Shown: in pieces, positions 50,149 to 57,763 of the stretch
Position numbering within the stretch: position 1 is the stretch's first letter
How the letters are laid out: each line of letters opens with the position of its first letter
Assembly (NCBI GenBank): GCA_946220775.1
Contig: CAMIFC010000004.1
Span: 62,001-126,000, forward strand
DNA: 64,000 nucleotides
Source of the DNA: an uncultured Corynebacterium sp.
Lineage (GTDB): Bacteria > Actinomycetota > Actinomycetes > Mycobacteriales > Mycobacteriaceae
Direction of reading: 5' to 3'
The notes under the pieces: generated by a model
Told to the model about the DNA's origin: nothing
Databases searched by the model: none
What the model saw: the letters and a program-made list of their open reading frames with translations, nothing else
Program-made: the position numbers and the translations under genes

Positions 50149-51168
50149 CTAGTCCAAGTTCCGATCCTGATCCTGGCTTTCCTGATACTCCGCATAGGTC
50201 TGCTGCCCGAGCTGCTGCCAGCGGTTTCCGAGTCGCCCCGGTCGCGTCTGGATGTTTTCCCCAATGCGCACGGTTTTCCGAATATGATCCCGTCCGAAGG
50301 TGAATAGGAGCATGTCATCGATCAGTCGGACTTGCCCGGGCTTGTATGGGTAGTTCATTGCGTTGGTCAAGCTTTTCAGACGCTGATCGCTGAGCAGTTT
50401 CGCTAGTTCTGCCGTCGTGGTGATCCCATGGGCGGCCAACATGTCGACTGCCCAGCCGTAGTAGTCAGCGCGGGATGTCGGGTATGTGGATCCTAGTAGG
50501 CGGTTGAGCAGCGCAGGCAAGCTGCGCGTTTCAATCTCTTCGTTTTCTGCTTCGGGCAGTTCGTTGTCTGTGATTTGGGCAATCTTGTCGAACTGTTCGT
50601 CAGCTAGTTCAATGAGCCCAGCCGCCAGTGTGAACGCTCGGTGTACTTCGGGATCAACTGCGTTTCTCGGGTTCTTGTACCGTACATCGTGTTCGAATTC
50701 GGCCCACGCGTGCTGGAGGACGGTCCGCAGTTGCACTTCAACGCTTCGGCCGAGGGTTTCGGAAAACCCGATGACGTGTTGGGAGGCATACCCGAATCCG
50801 CCACGGTTGGCGGTTTCGGCAGCTTTGTCGACGACCCGTTCAATGGTGAATATGTCGCTCACGACATCGAGCAACTGCTCGATCTCGCTGGAGTGGAACG
50901 TGGTGACGCGGATCCCGACGATGTCGTAGGCACTGGCGAAGTCTTCGTAGTTTGGGTAGTTCGGATTGCGAAGCTTCGCGATGTAGCTCGCCCGATCTTT
51001 GATTCGGACGGAGACTTGATCGTAGGTGATTCCAGCATCGTCTAGGGTTTCGCTAATTTTCTGCTTGACGATGTGGTCGACATCGGGATTGTTACGCACC
51101 CAGTTGTCGTATTCCGCGAGCGCGGCATTGAGTTTTCCGGTTTTCGGCGATGCAGTGTTCTTGCCCAT
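50149..51168 (-). CDS. RelA/SpoT-domain small alarmone synthetase
   Basis: A 339-residue protein with a RelA/SpoT synthetase domain at about residues 30-170, without the HD hydrolase, TGS or ACT domains of long Rel enzymes. Synthetase features are RIKDRASYIAKL, the catalytic-type Asp82 in YDIVGIRV, GYASQHVI and Glu144 in EVQLRTVLQHAWAEFEHD. The C-terminal half is helical, with low similarity to known domains. C. glutamicum has a comparable enzyme (RelS). Expected to make pppGpp/ppGpp-type nucleotides. TAGAAT lies 9 nt before the ATG at 51168, fitting a short leader. Confidence 0.87.
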   Translation of the reverse strand: MGKNTASPKTGKLNAALAEYDNWVRNNPDVDHIVKQKISETLDDAGITYDQVSVRIKDRASYIAKLRNPNYPNYEDFASAYDIVGIRVTTFHSSEIEQLLDVVSDIFTIERVVDKAAETANRGGFGYASQHVIGFSETLGRSVEVQLRTVLQHAWAEFEHDVRYKNPRNAVDPEVHRAFTLAAGLIELADEQFDKIAQITDNELPEAENEEIETRSLPALLNRLLGSTYPTSRADYYGWAVDMLAAHGITTTAELAKLLSDQRLKSLTNAMNYPYKPGQVRLIDDMLLFTFGRDHIRKTVRIGENIQTRPGRLGNRWQQLGQQTYAEYQESQDQDRNLD

Positions 51169-51301
51169 GATGATTCGATTCTAGAGCAGTTCGACACCGG
51201 GGTTTGGTTGTCGGTTGTCGATCCCCTCATCATCTGGCGTCGCTGCACGTCGTATTACGGCAGCGACGCCGGTCAGCGCAATCCCCCGCGCAAAAAACAT
51301 C

Positions 51302-51790
51302 TTACCCTAAATTGAGCGGTACGCAGAAGCCATTTCGCAAATCAAATGGTCCGTGCCATTCTTTTCTCTTCACAGCCATGGGAAAAGGGCAGGCCTGGAC
51401 GTTATCGCCCTTGATGTACACGGCAATTGGGCCGTCCAAATGTGCCTCAAGTTCGGTGCGAACCATGTGTACAAGGCCTGGATGGGTGAACAAAGTGGTC
51501 GCAGGGAAGAGCTCGCCGGCGGCGCGGAGCCCGATCCAGCTGTAGCGTCGTTCGTCGAGTTGATAGAGGGTGAGGCACAGTCCGTTGCCGGCCTTCAGGA
51601 CAGCTTGTTCGATGTCGTAGGCGGCCTGATCCCATTGTTTGAGGATCAGTCCTTCGCCTTTGGGCAGTTCGGTGGTGAAGCCGCCTCCTACCGGGATTCT
51701 GATCGGGTCGGAGTAGCAGGCTTCTGGAAGTCGGGTGAGGCGAGCAAATTGTGTTCGGTCGCCGGTGTTGTGTGGCGCAATAATGGTCAT
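51302..51790 (-). CDS. Hypothetical protein
   Basis: A 162-residue cytosolic protein not recognised. It begins MTIIAPHNTGDRTQFARLTRLPEACYSDPI and contains GLILKQWDQAAYDIEQAVLKAGNGLCLTLYQLDERRYSWIGL and VYIKGDNVQACPFPMAVKR. It has no membrane helix and no obvious catalytic motif. TAACAT (51800-51795) lies 4 nt before the ATG, a possible leaderless promoter. It follows the BRCT gene by 44 bp on the same strand. Confidence 0.6.
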   Translation of the reverse strand: MTIIAPHNTGDRTQFARLTRLPEACYSDPIRIPVGGGFTTELPKGEGLILKQWDQAAYDIEQAVLKAGNGLCLTLYQLDERRYSWIGLRAAGELFPATTLFTHPGLVHMVRTELEAHLDGPIAVYIKGDNVQACPFPMAVKRKEWHGPFDLRNGFCVPLNLG

Positions 51791-51834
51791 ACTTATGTTA
51801 GACAGCCACCAACCCCGAAAGGTTCCCTACTCTT

Positions 51835-52587
51835 CTAAATTTTTAGAAATTCCTCAAACTGCCAGATTTCGAGTTCTTGACCCTGCTCCTGGAGCTCTCG
51901 AGCTCGTTTTTCCTTGGAGGTCATCGTCGCCCATTCACCCACGATCAGCAGCGTCGTTTTTTTAGTTACGTTTTTCGCGACGATGCCGCCAGCCTCCGCG
52001 ATCATGTTCCACACTTCACCTTTGGTATGCGGTTCAACATCGCCAGTAACCACGACGGTTTGCCCGTACAGCGGATTGTCGACGTCCGCTTTCTTGTTCT
52101 GCTCCGGAACTTCGTCGGGGGTTGCAACGCGCGCCCATGGTGCGCGCCGTTTGTTCTTTTTCGCGCCGCTGCTTTGTGCTGATGTCTGCGTCGTATTCTG
52201 CTCTGGCGCCTGTTCCATTTTCTTTTTTTCGGACGCCACTCCGTCCGCCCATTCCGCCACCGACACTTCGGCATCCTCGAGGGGGTAACCAGCCTGAAGG
52301 TTGGCCAGCTTGGTGTCCACCAGCATGAACTCTTCTTGGTCCCCGGGATAAAACTGGATACTCGTCGGGCTAGTCAAGGATTCGTTGAAGCTGTGGACGA
52401 ACTGGTTGGTGTTGGCGTCCTTAATAAGGAAATGAATCCACCCCGGTGCGGAATCGGTGGGGGCGCTGACACGCCAACCGAGGAGTTGGTCGGCTCCCAC
52501 GGACAGGTCTGGTTGTAGCGAGCCGGCGAGGCGAGAGCGGTGAACGTGCACTCCGCTGTCGTCAATGGTGATTGAGCTGTGCTTCAT
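51835..52587 (-). CDS. Protein with C-terminal BRCT domain
   Basis: A 250-residue protein. The C-terminal 80 residues form a BRCT domain of the DNA-ligase type: LYGQTVVVTGDVEPHTKGEVWNMIAEAGGIVAKNVTKKTTLLIVGEW, closing with IWQFEEFL. The N-terminal part (1-100, with SAPGWIHFLIKD) is not recognised. The middle (about 110-165) is a Gln/Lys/Ala-rich linker. BRCT modules bind phosphopeptides or DNA ends, and a DNA-repair or nucleotide-modification context is likely, but no nuclease is visible. The ATG is 9 bp after the TetR gene, so they form an operon. Confidence 0.82.
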   Translation of the reverse strand: MKHSSITIDDSGVHVHRSRLAGSLQPDLSVGADQLLGWRVSAPTDSAPGWIHFLIKDANTNQFVHSFNESLTSPTSIQFYPGDQEEFMLVDTKLANLQAGYPLEDAEVSVAEWADGVASEKKKMEQAPEQNTTQTSAQSSGAKKNKRRAPWARVATPDEVPEQNKKADVDNPLYGQTVVVTGDVEPHTKGEVWNMIAEAGGIVAKNVTKKTTLLIVGEWATMTSKEKRARELQEQGQELEIWQFEEFLKI

Positions 52588-52596
52588 GCCCTCACG

Positions 52597-53082
52597 CTAC
52601 CGCATGATGGTTTGCACTCCGGCTGCGATGTCGGGGGTTTCAATGGCTGCGTCGATCCCCTGGGCACGGAACCAGGATTCTTTGGATTGGGTTTCGAGCG
52701 CGGCGCCGAGAACGTAGTGGTAGGCAATGTCGCCCCTGTTGTCGCAGACTCGTCGGAAGTCTCCGAGCAGGTCGCGGGAAAGTGTTCCTGCGGACATTGC
52801 GGCGAGGGTGATTTCGGCGGCGTCAGGGATGGACGTCAACGCATCGTACACGGCGACACTGAATTTCACTGGATCATCACTTGGAGTCACAGATTGGATG
52901 ACCTTGTCCGCGATCGCACCGAGAAGGGCCTGTTTGCTGGGGTAGTACCAGTACAAACCAGCAACAGCCAGGTTGACGGACTTTGCGAGCCGGCGCATCG
53001 ACAAATCCCCGAGGCCGTACTCTCGAAGGATGTTGATGGCGGCGTCGAGGATGGTTTCACGGTCTAATTGCACAAGTTCCAC
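52597..53082 (-). CDS. TetR-family transcriptional regulator
   Basis: A 161-residue repressor-type protein. The N-terminal helix-turn-helix is clear: RETILDAAINILREYGLGDLSMRRLAKSVNLAVAGLYWYYPSKQALLGAI, about 8-57. The C-terminal ligand domain is short for TetR (usually 190-220 residues in total). The GTG at 53082 is only 24 bp from the divergent lipoprotein start, so the promoters overlap and cross-regulation is likely. It heads an operon with the BRCT gene. Confidence 0.9.
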   Translation of the reverse strand: MELVQLDRETILDAAINILREYGLGDLSMRRLAKSVNLAVAGLYWYYPSKQALLGAIADKVIQSVTPSDDPVKFSVAVYDALTSIPDAAEITLAAMSAGTLSRDLLGDFRRVCDNRGDIAYHYVLGAALETQSKESWFRAQGIDAAIETPDIAAGVQTIMR

Positions 53083-53106
53083 GGCTAGCGACTACTCTCC
53101 ATTGAC

Positions 53107-53745
53107 ATGATGACTCGAAGCTTAGTCCGCCTTGCTGCAGCCGGAGTGGTGGCGTCTCTGGCGTTGGCCGGTTGCTCTAGTGAAGAAGAACCAGACGCCT
53201 CGTCTGCGTCGTCCACGTCCGCTGATGCGTCCAAGGATGCTTCGAGCAGTTCTTCGAAGTCTACTGATTCTTCCGGTGATGCGTCTTCGTCTGACGAATC
53301 TTCGGAGGCGTCGGATAAGGACGCAGAGTCGCAGGAGCCAGGTTCCGAGCAAGTCCGCCCAGCCGACCCTGCGCCGCTGCCTGGGGGAGATACCCCGGAG
53401 CCTCCGGCAGCTGGCGCTCCGGCGTCACCCTCAGATGAGCAAGAGATCACCGGCATTGTCGATGGGATGAAGGCCAATCTGGCTAATCCGCATCAGTACA
53501 TGGATTACGTGCGGGAGAATACGTGCAAGGCCAATGTTGATCAGGCCGGTGGCAAGGAAGGCTACGATCAGGCGGCCGAAGGCATGGTGGCGATGAAGAG
53601 GCCTCTGCCAAAGATCAACGGTGTGCGCAGCGTCAAGGTGGATGGTGATCGTGCCACTGCTGATGTGGATGCCACCCTTGAAGGCGTTCCGCAGTCGCCA
53701 ATGAAGTTCCAGCGGGAAAACGGTCGCTGGGCTATCTGCAGCTAG
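53107..53745 (+). CDS. Hypothetical lipoprotein with acidic/Ser-rich linker
   Basis: A 212-residue lipoprotein. The signal peptide (MTRSLVRLAAAGVVASLALAGC) ends in the lipobox LAGC, with lipidation at Cys23. A long Ser/Asp/Glu/Lys-rich linker (about 25-110) leads to a small C-terminal domain with YVRENTCKANVDQAGG, VRSVKVDGDRATADVDATLEGVP and WAICS. The two Cys could form a disulfide. The beta-rich end resembles NTF2-like lipoproteins. TACTCT (53093-53098) lies 8 nt before the ATG. The following membrane protein begins directly at the next base after the stop. Confidence 0.75.
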   Translation: MMTRSLVRLAAAGVVASLALAGCSSEEEPDASSASSTSADASKDASSSSSKSTDSSGDASSSDESSEASDKDAESQEPGSEQVRPADPAPLPGGDTPEPPAAGAPASPSDEQEITGIVDGMKANLANPHQYMDYVRENTCKANVDQAGGKEGYDQAAEGMVAMKRPLPKINGVRSVKVDGDRATADVDATLEGVPQSPMKFQRENGRWAICS

Positions 53746-54237
53746 ATGCAGTTTCGAGAAACGATTCGGGATACCTCGCTCACGTTCGTCGTGGTGATGG
53801 TGTTGTTCGGCCTCGCCGGCGTGGCGTGGGGTTGGTTTTATCCGACGGTGACCGTCAACATCACTGCGCAGGGAAAGCTGGAGACGGCTGTGGGCTCTGA
53901 GCAGGCTGGGTTTATTGGATTCGCGGTCTTCGTCGTGGCCACAACCATCCTTGGGGCGATTGTTGCTGCGTGGACGTTTTTAACGCGCCGTCGCGGCATC
54001 ATAATGCTGTTATGGCAGGGGTTGGTGGTGTTTGCCGGCACCTGGTGGTTTTTCGTCGTGGGAACGAAGGTCGTTTTTGCGACGCAGGGTGACATCCCAG
54101 CCCATCCACAACCGGGGGATCAATTCGCCATTGTTGATCTGGCATTTCCGGGGATTGGTCTGTTCGCAGCGACGACAGTGGCAGTGGTCGTGTACTGGTT
54201 CGCGAGCGTCTTCAGTGATCAGACTTCTTTCGACTGA
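53746..54237 (+). CDS. Hypothetical four-helix membrane protein (DUF2567-like)
   Basis: A 163-residue protein with four hydrophobic segments (about 12-32, 54-76, 82-108 and 134-154). A short external loop contains TATQGDIPAHPQPGD-like residues (FATQGDIPAHPQPGD). It may belong to the DUF2567 family of mycobacterial membrane proteins; this is tentative. The ATG immediately follows the stop of the lipoprotein gene, so the two form a translationally coupled pair. Function unknown. Confidence 0.68.
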   Translation: MQFRETIRDTSLTFVVVMVLFGLAGVAWGWFYPTVTVNITAQGKLETAVGSEQAGFIGFAVFVVATTILGAIVAAWTFLTRRRGIIMLLWQGLVVFAGTWWFFVVGTKVVFATQGDIPAHPQPGDQFAIVDLAFPGIGLFAATTVAVVVYWFASVFSDQTSFD

Positions 54238-54249
54238 CCAACTTGTTGA

Positions 54250-54255
54250 TAAGAT
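54250..54255 (+). promoter_or_regulatory. -10 element near the nadA start
   Basis: TAAGAT ends 8 nt before the ATG at 54264, with no ribosome binding site between, suggesting a nearly leaderless nadA mRNA. It argues against the longer TTG start at 54243. No NdnR-type operator was recognised. Confidence 0.4.
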
Positions 54256-54263
54256 GCTTTTTC

Positions 54264-55229
54264 ATGCTTGAGAATATCGACTTGGCGGAACTCCAGCGGC
54301 TGAAGGCCGAGCGGAACGCCGTTATTTTGGCTCACAACTATCAGGTCCCAGAAATCCAGGATATCGCGGACTACACCGGCGATTCACTCGCGTTGTCCCG
54401 CATCGCGGCGGAGACCGACGCGGACACGATCATTTTCTGCGGTGTGCACTTCATGGCCGAGACCGCCAAGATCCTCTCTCCAGATAAAACCGTCCTTATT
54501 CCGGACGCCAATGCCGGATGCTCGTTGGCCGATTCCCTCACCGCTGACCAGTTGGCGGAGTGGAAGGCAGAGCACCCCGATGCCCTGGTTGTTTCTTATG
54601 TGAATACGACGGCAGCAGTGAAGGCACTGACCGATGTGTGCTGCACCAGCTCCAACGCGGTGGATGTTGTGAACAGCTTGCCAGCGGATCGCGAGATCCT
54701 CTTTGGTCCTGACCAGTTCCTGGGTGCACATGTGCAGCGGGAAACGGGTCGTAAGAACATGCACATTTGGGCAGGCGAGTGCCATGTCCACGCCGGCATT
54801 TCGGCCCGCGACTTAGCTCAGCAGGCGGAGGACAATCCCGATGCCGATCTGTTTATCCACCCCGAGTGTGGTTGCGCCAACTCCGCGATCTACCTGGCCG
54901 GTGAGGGCACCGTCGATAAGGATCGTGTTCACATGCTCTCCACAGGGCAGATGGTGACGCAGGCTCAGGAAACTGGTCAGTCGACCGTGCTCGTCGCGAC
55001 GGAAATCGGCATGCTCCACCAGCTTCGCCAGGCAGCCCCGGAGATTGACTTTAAGGCCGTGAACGAGCGCGCGTCCTGCTCGTACATGAAGATGATCACT
55101 CCAGAAGCACTGATGCGTTGCCTGCGCGAAGGCACGGATGAGGTCACTGTGGATGAGGCAACAGCTATCGCAGCTCGCGAAGCAGTCGAGCGCATGATCG
55201 CGATCGGAAATCCAGGCGGTGGGGAGTGA
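54264..55229 (+). CDS. nadA: Quinolinate synthase NadA
   Basis: [4Fe-4S] enzyme condensing iminoaspartate with dihydroxyacetone phosphate to quinolinate in de novo NAD synthesis. The 321-residue protein is of the short NadA type with triple repeat domains. The three cluster ligands are visible: Cys86 (DANAGCSLAD), Cys173 (WAGECHVHAG) and the Cys of ERASCSYMKMITPE. Substrate residues include AHNYQ near the N-terminus, VNTTAAVKA and HPECGC. The stop overlaps the nadC start by 4 bp. No L-aspartate oxidase (nadB) or cysteine desulfurase gene accompanies it in the window. Confidence 0.95.
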   Translation: MLENIDLAELQRLKAERNAVILAHNYQVPEIQDIADYTGDSLALSRIAAETDADTIIFCGVHFMAETAKILSPDKTVLIPDANAGCSLADSLTADQLAEWKAEHPDALVVSYVNTTAAVKALTDVCCTSSNAVDVVNSLPADREILFGPDQFLGAHVQRETGRKNMHIWAGECHVHAGISARDLAQQAEDNPDADLFIHPECGCANSAIYLAGEGTVDKDRVHMLSTGQMVTQAQETGQSTVLVATEIGMLHQLRQAAPEIDFKAVNERASCSYMKMITPEALMRCLREGTDEVTVDEATAIAAREAVERMIAIGNPGGGE

Positions 55230-56119
55230 CCCCGTCCTTCCCACACACCGGCATTCTCGATGACCCGGCGGAGGTCACTGCTGCGTTCCAGCGCATCGCC
55301 CGCATTGGCCTCACGGAGGATCTTGGCTATGGCCCAGATCTAACCACCCTAACGTCGGTGGGGCCAGAGCAAGTTGGTGAGGCGGAAGTTCGCTCGCGCC
55401 AGGCTGGCGTCCTGAGTGGAATCGATACAATGGCAATGGTCGCCGAGGTTGGTCGTGAATTCGAGGACGAATTGGGCGGCACAGTGACCGTCGACGCACA
55501 CCGTGCCAACGGCGACCGGCTGGCTGCCGGAGACCACATCGCAACGGTACGGGGAAACCTGCGCGCTCTGCTGCAGCTCGAGCGCACGATGCTGAACGTG
55601 GTGTCTCACGCGTCTGGCATCGCTACGCACACCGCTGCGTGGGTTGAGGCGGCTGGCATTGCGGTGCGTGATTCCCGAAAGACGCTGCCTGGGCTGCGGA
55701 TGCTTCAAAAGCGCGCGGTGCTGCATGGTGGTGGCACTCCGCACCGGTGGGGCCTTGGCGATCAGGCCATGATTAAAGACAATCATGTGCTGAGTGCGGG
55801 GCTGCTGGCCTCAGCGCATAAAATCCGCACGGAACATCCGGATTTGTGGCTGGAGGTCGAGGTCGACACACTGGAGCAGCTCGCCGAGGTGCTTGAGACC
55901 AAGCCACAGCAGGTGTTGCTGGACAACTTCACGGTTGCAAACACCCGTCGCGCAGTGGAAATGCGCGCAGAATTTGCACCGGAAACCCTGCTGGAATCCT
56001 CCGGCGGGCTCAGCTTCGACGTTGCCGCTGATTACGGCAAGACGGGTGTGGATTCACTCGCCGTGGGCGCCTTGACCCACAGTGTGCAGGTGCTAGATAT
56101 CGGTCTTGACTTGCGGTAG
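55226..56119 (+). CDS. nadC: Nicotinate-nucleotide pyrophosphorylase (quinolinate phosphoribosyltransferase) NadC
   Basis: Converts quinolinate and PRPP to nicotinate mononucleotide and carbon dioxide. The 297-residue protein has an N-terminal open-faced sandwich and a C-terminal TIM-like barrel. Key residues are visible in RDSRKTLPGLRMLQKRAVLHGGGTPHRWGLGDQAMIKDNHV, EVEVDTLEQL and ESSGGLSFD. The GTG at 55226 overlaps the nadA stop (GTGA), showing translational coupling. It converges on a TPR-like gene 12 bp downstream. Confidence 0.96.
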   Translation: MTPSFPHTGILDDPAEVTAAFQRIARIGLTEDLGYGPDLTTLTSVGPEQVGEAEVRSRQAGVLSGIDTMAMVAEVGREFEDELGGTVTVDAHRANGDRLAAGDHIATVRGNLRALLQLERTMLNVVSHASGIATHTAAWVEAAGIAVRDSRKTLPGLRMLQKRAVLHGGGTPHRWGLGDQAMIKDNHVLSAGLLASAHKIRTEHPDLWLEVEVDTLEQLAEVLETKPQQVLLDNFTVANTRRAVEMRAEFAPETLLESSGGLSFDVAADYGKTGVDSLAVGALTHSVQVLDIGLDLR

Positions 56120-56131
56120 GGTAGTTGCTCT

Positions 56132-57685
56132 TTAGTCGTTGTACCCTCGCCCAAACCGCCGCCTGACCTCGTCGAAGATGTCATCGAGCTCGTCGGTGCG
56201 CCCATGGTTTTCGGGCATAGCGACGTTGGCCTGCGCAAAGTCCTGTCGGGCGGCCTCCAGCTCGCCCTGGTCGGCGTGCGTGGCCGCAGAAATGAGCCAC
56301 GCGTAGGCCTCCTTCATGGGGTGGCCGACCTGGCGGAATTCCTCCGCGGCAGCCCCGGCGTGGTCGATCGGGGAGCGGCCGAGCTGTGCCATGGTGAGAT
56401 GCCATTCGCCACGCGCGAACTTGCCTTCGTCACCGTCGATATTTCCCAACAGTTCCCAGGCCTTGGTCATATATGCATCGGCCGCGTCCACATCGAGGAA
56501 AGCAAGGCTCTGCAAGGATTCGGCGGCTTCCGCGTGTTTTCCGCGTTCGGCCAACAGTTCCGAGCGCCGGTAGTGCAGGTCCAGCACCTCCTCGTCGAGA
56601 CCCAGTTCCAGCCCCGCAAAGGTAGCAATCGCGTAGGCAGAGCTGGTTCTTGCGTCATGCGGCGTGAGCTCCGACCAGTGAATCAACGCCCGCGCCGTGT
56701 CCCATGCCTCGCGGTGCAAGCCGGTGTCCAGCGCGGATTGCGCGACGACTTCCTGCAGGTCTAACACGATAGGACCCACCGGAACCCCGTCGATGGCCTT
56801 CAGCGTCGTCGAGGCGAGCTGCCAGGCTCTGCCAGCTTGACCTTCCGAGTAGTACACCCGCGCCGTGAGCTCAGCATGTCGCATCGCAACCACGCTTGCC
56901 CTCATTTCCTCGGCGAGCTGCACACATTGACCCCAGTAGGTCGCGACTTTCACATCGTCGTCTTCGAGCAGGGCGAAGTGGCCAAGCATGTCGTTGGCGT
57001 CGAATCGGGACGCCAGCGCGCTACCAGCATCGGTGGCCACATCGAGGGCGAGGGTACGCGCGAGCTCTTTGTCTCCAGAGAACCAGTGTTGCTGGGCGAA
57101 CCAGAGCTTTCGGTCAGCCTCGCTGGGGCTTGCCGTGCCGAAGCGTCTCACCAGGGCGGCAAAGTGTTCGGCCAGCTTGGCGTCCACATTAATGGCGGTG
57201 GAAAACGCGGTGGTGGCGGCGGTCGCCAGCTTGATGGCGTCCGAACGGGCGACGTTTTCGCCGTTGATGGCGGGGGACTCGGCGATGGTCGGCGAGTCGG
57301 CGTCGGGGCGCCACACAGAAAAGTCGGCCGCCAGCTCCTTGAGAAGATCAGCCGCCGGGCGTAGGGGGTACACGGTCGGGCCGTCTTGGTTCAGTGCGTG
57401 GAAACTCAGGTGGGCCGCTCCGATCAGCGCCGTGGCATGGTCGCCGGATTCCTTCGCCCAGTGGATCAGCTCCCGCAATGCGACGACGGCCTCGTCAGTC
57501 ATCCCCATCATATCGGCGGCACCTGCGCGGAGGTAGAAGTAGTCACCGCGGCGCGCAGGCTCAACTTCGCTGGATGAGGCGAGCCAGTGGAAGCGAGCGT
57601 ATTCGCTCATGTGTGACCACGCGGTTTTGCCCTTGGCGACGGCTGCTGCGCTGTCGGCCAGGAGGGCGTTCAAAGTCAGTGGCAA
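56132..57685 (-). CDS. Hypothetical TPR-like helical-repeat protein
   Basis: A 517-residue cytosolic protein built of repeated helix pairs resembling tetratricopeptide repeats. Examples are YFYLRAGAADMMGMTDEAVVALRELIHWAKESGD, YYSEGQAGRAWQLASTTLKAI, YRRSELLAERGKHAEAAESL and SAATHADQGELEAARQDFAQA. No enzymatic domain is visible. Such proteins usually act as scaffolds; a partner is not known. The TTG at 57685 is supported by AGAGG upstream. It is divergent from hisD across 78 bp, a place often held by a hypothetical gene in corynebacteria. Confidence 0.65.
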   Translation of the reverse strand: MPLTLNALLADSAAAVAKGKTAWSHMSEYARFHWLASSSEVEPARRGDYFYLRAGAADMMGMTDEAVVALRELIHWAKESGDHATALIGAAHLSFHALNQDGPTVYPLRPAADLLKELAADFSVWRPDADSPTIAESPAINGENVARSDAIKLATAATTAFSTAINVDAKLAEHFAALVRRFGTASPSEADRKLWFAQQHWFSGDKELARTLALDVATDAGSALASRFDANDMLGHFALLEDDDVKVATYWGQCVQLAEEMRASVVAMRHAELTARVYYSEGQAGRAWQLASTTLKAIDGVPVGPIVLDLQEVVAQSALDTGLHREAWDTARALIHWSELTPHDARTSSAYAIATFAGLELGLDEEVLDLHYRRSELLAERGKHAEAAESLQSLAFLDVDAADAYMTKAWELLGNIDGDEGKFARGEWHLTMAQLGRSPIDHAGAAAEEFRQVGHPMKEAYAWLISAATHADQGELEAARQDFAQANVAMPENHGRTDELDDIFDEVRRRFGRGYND

Positions 57686-57763
57686 GGCCTATGCACCTCT
57701 TGTTACCTGCGACGGATTAGAATAAGAGTCAGCCTATCAATCGTTTTCTAGGAGCCGAACTGC

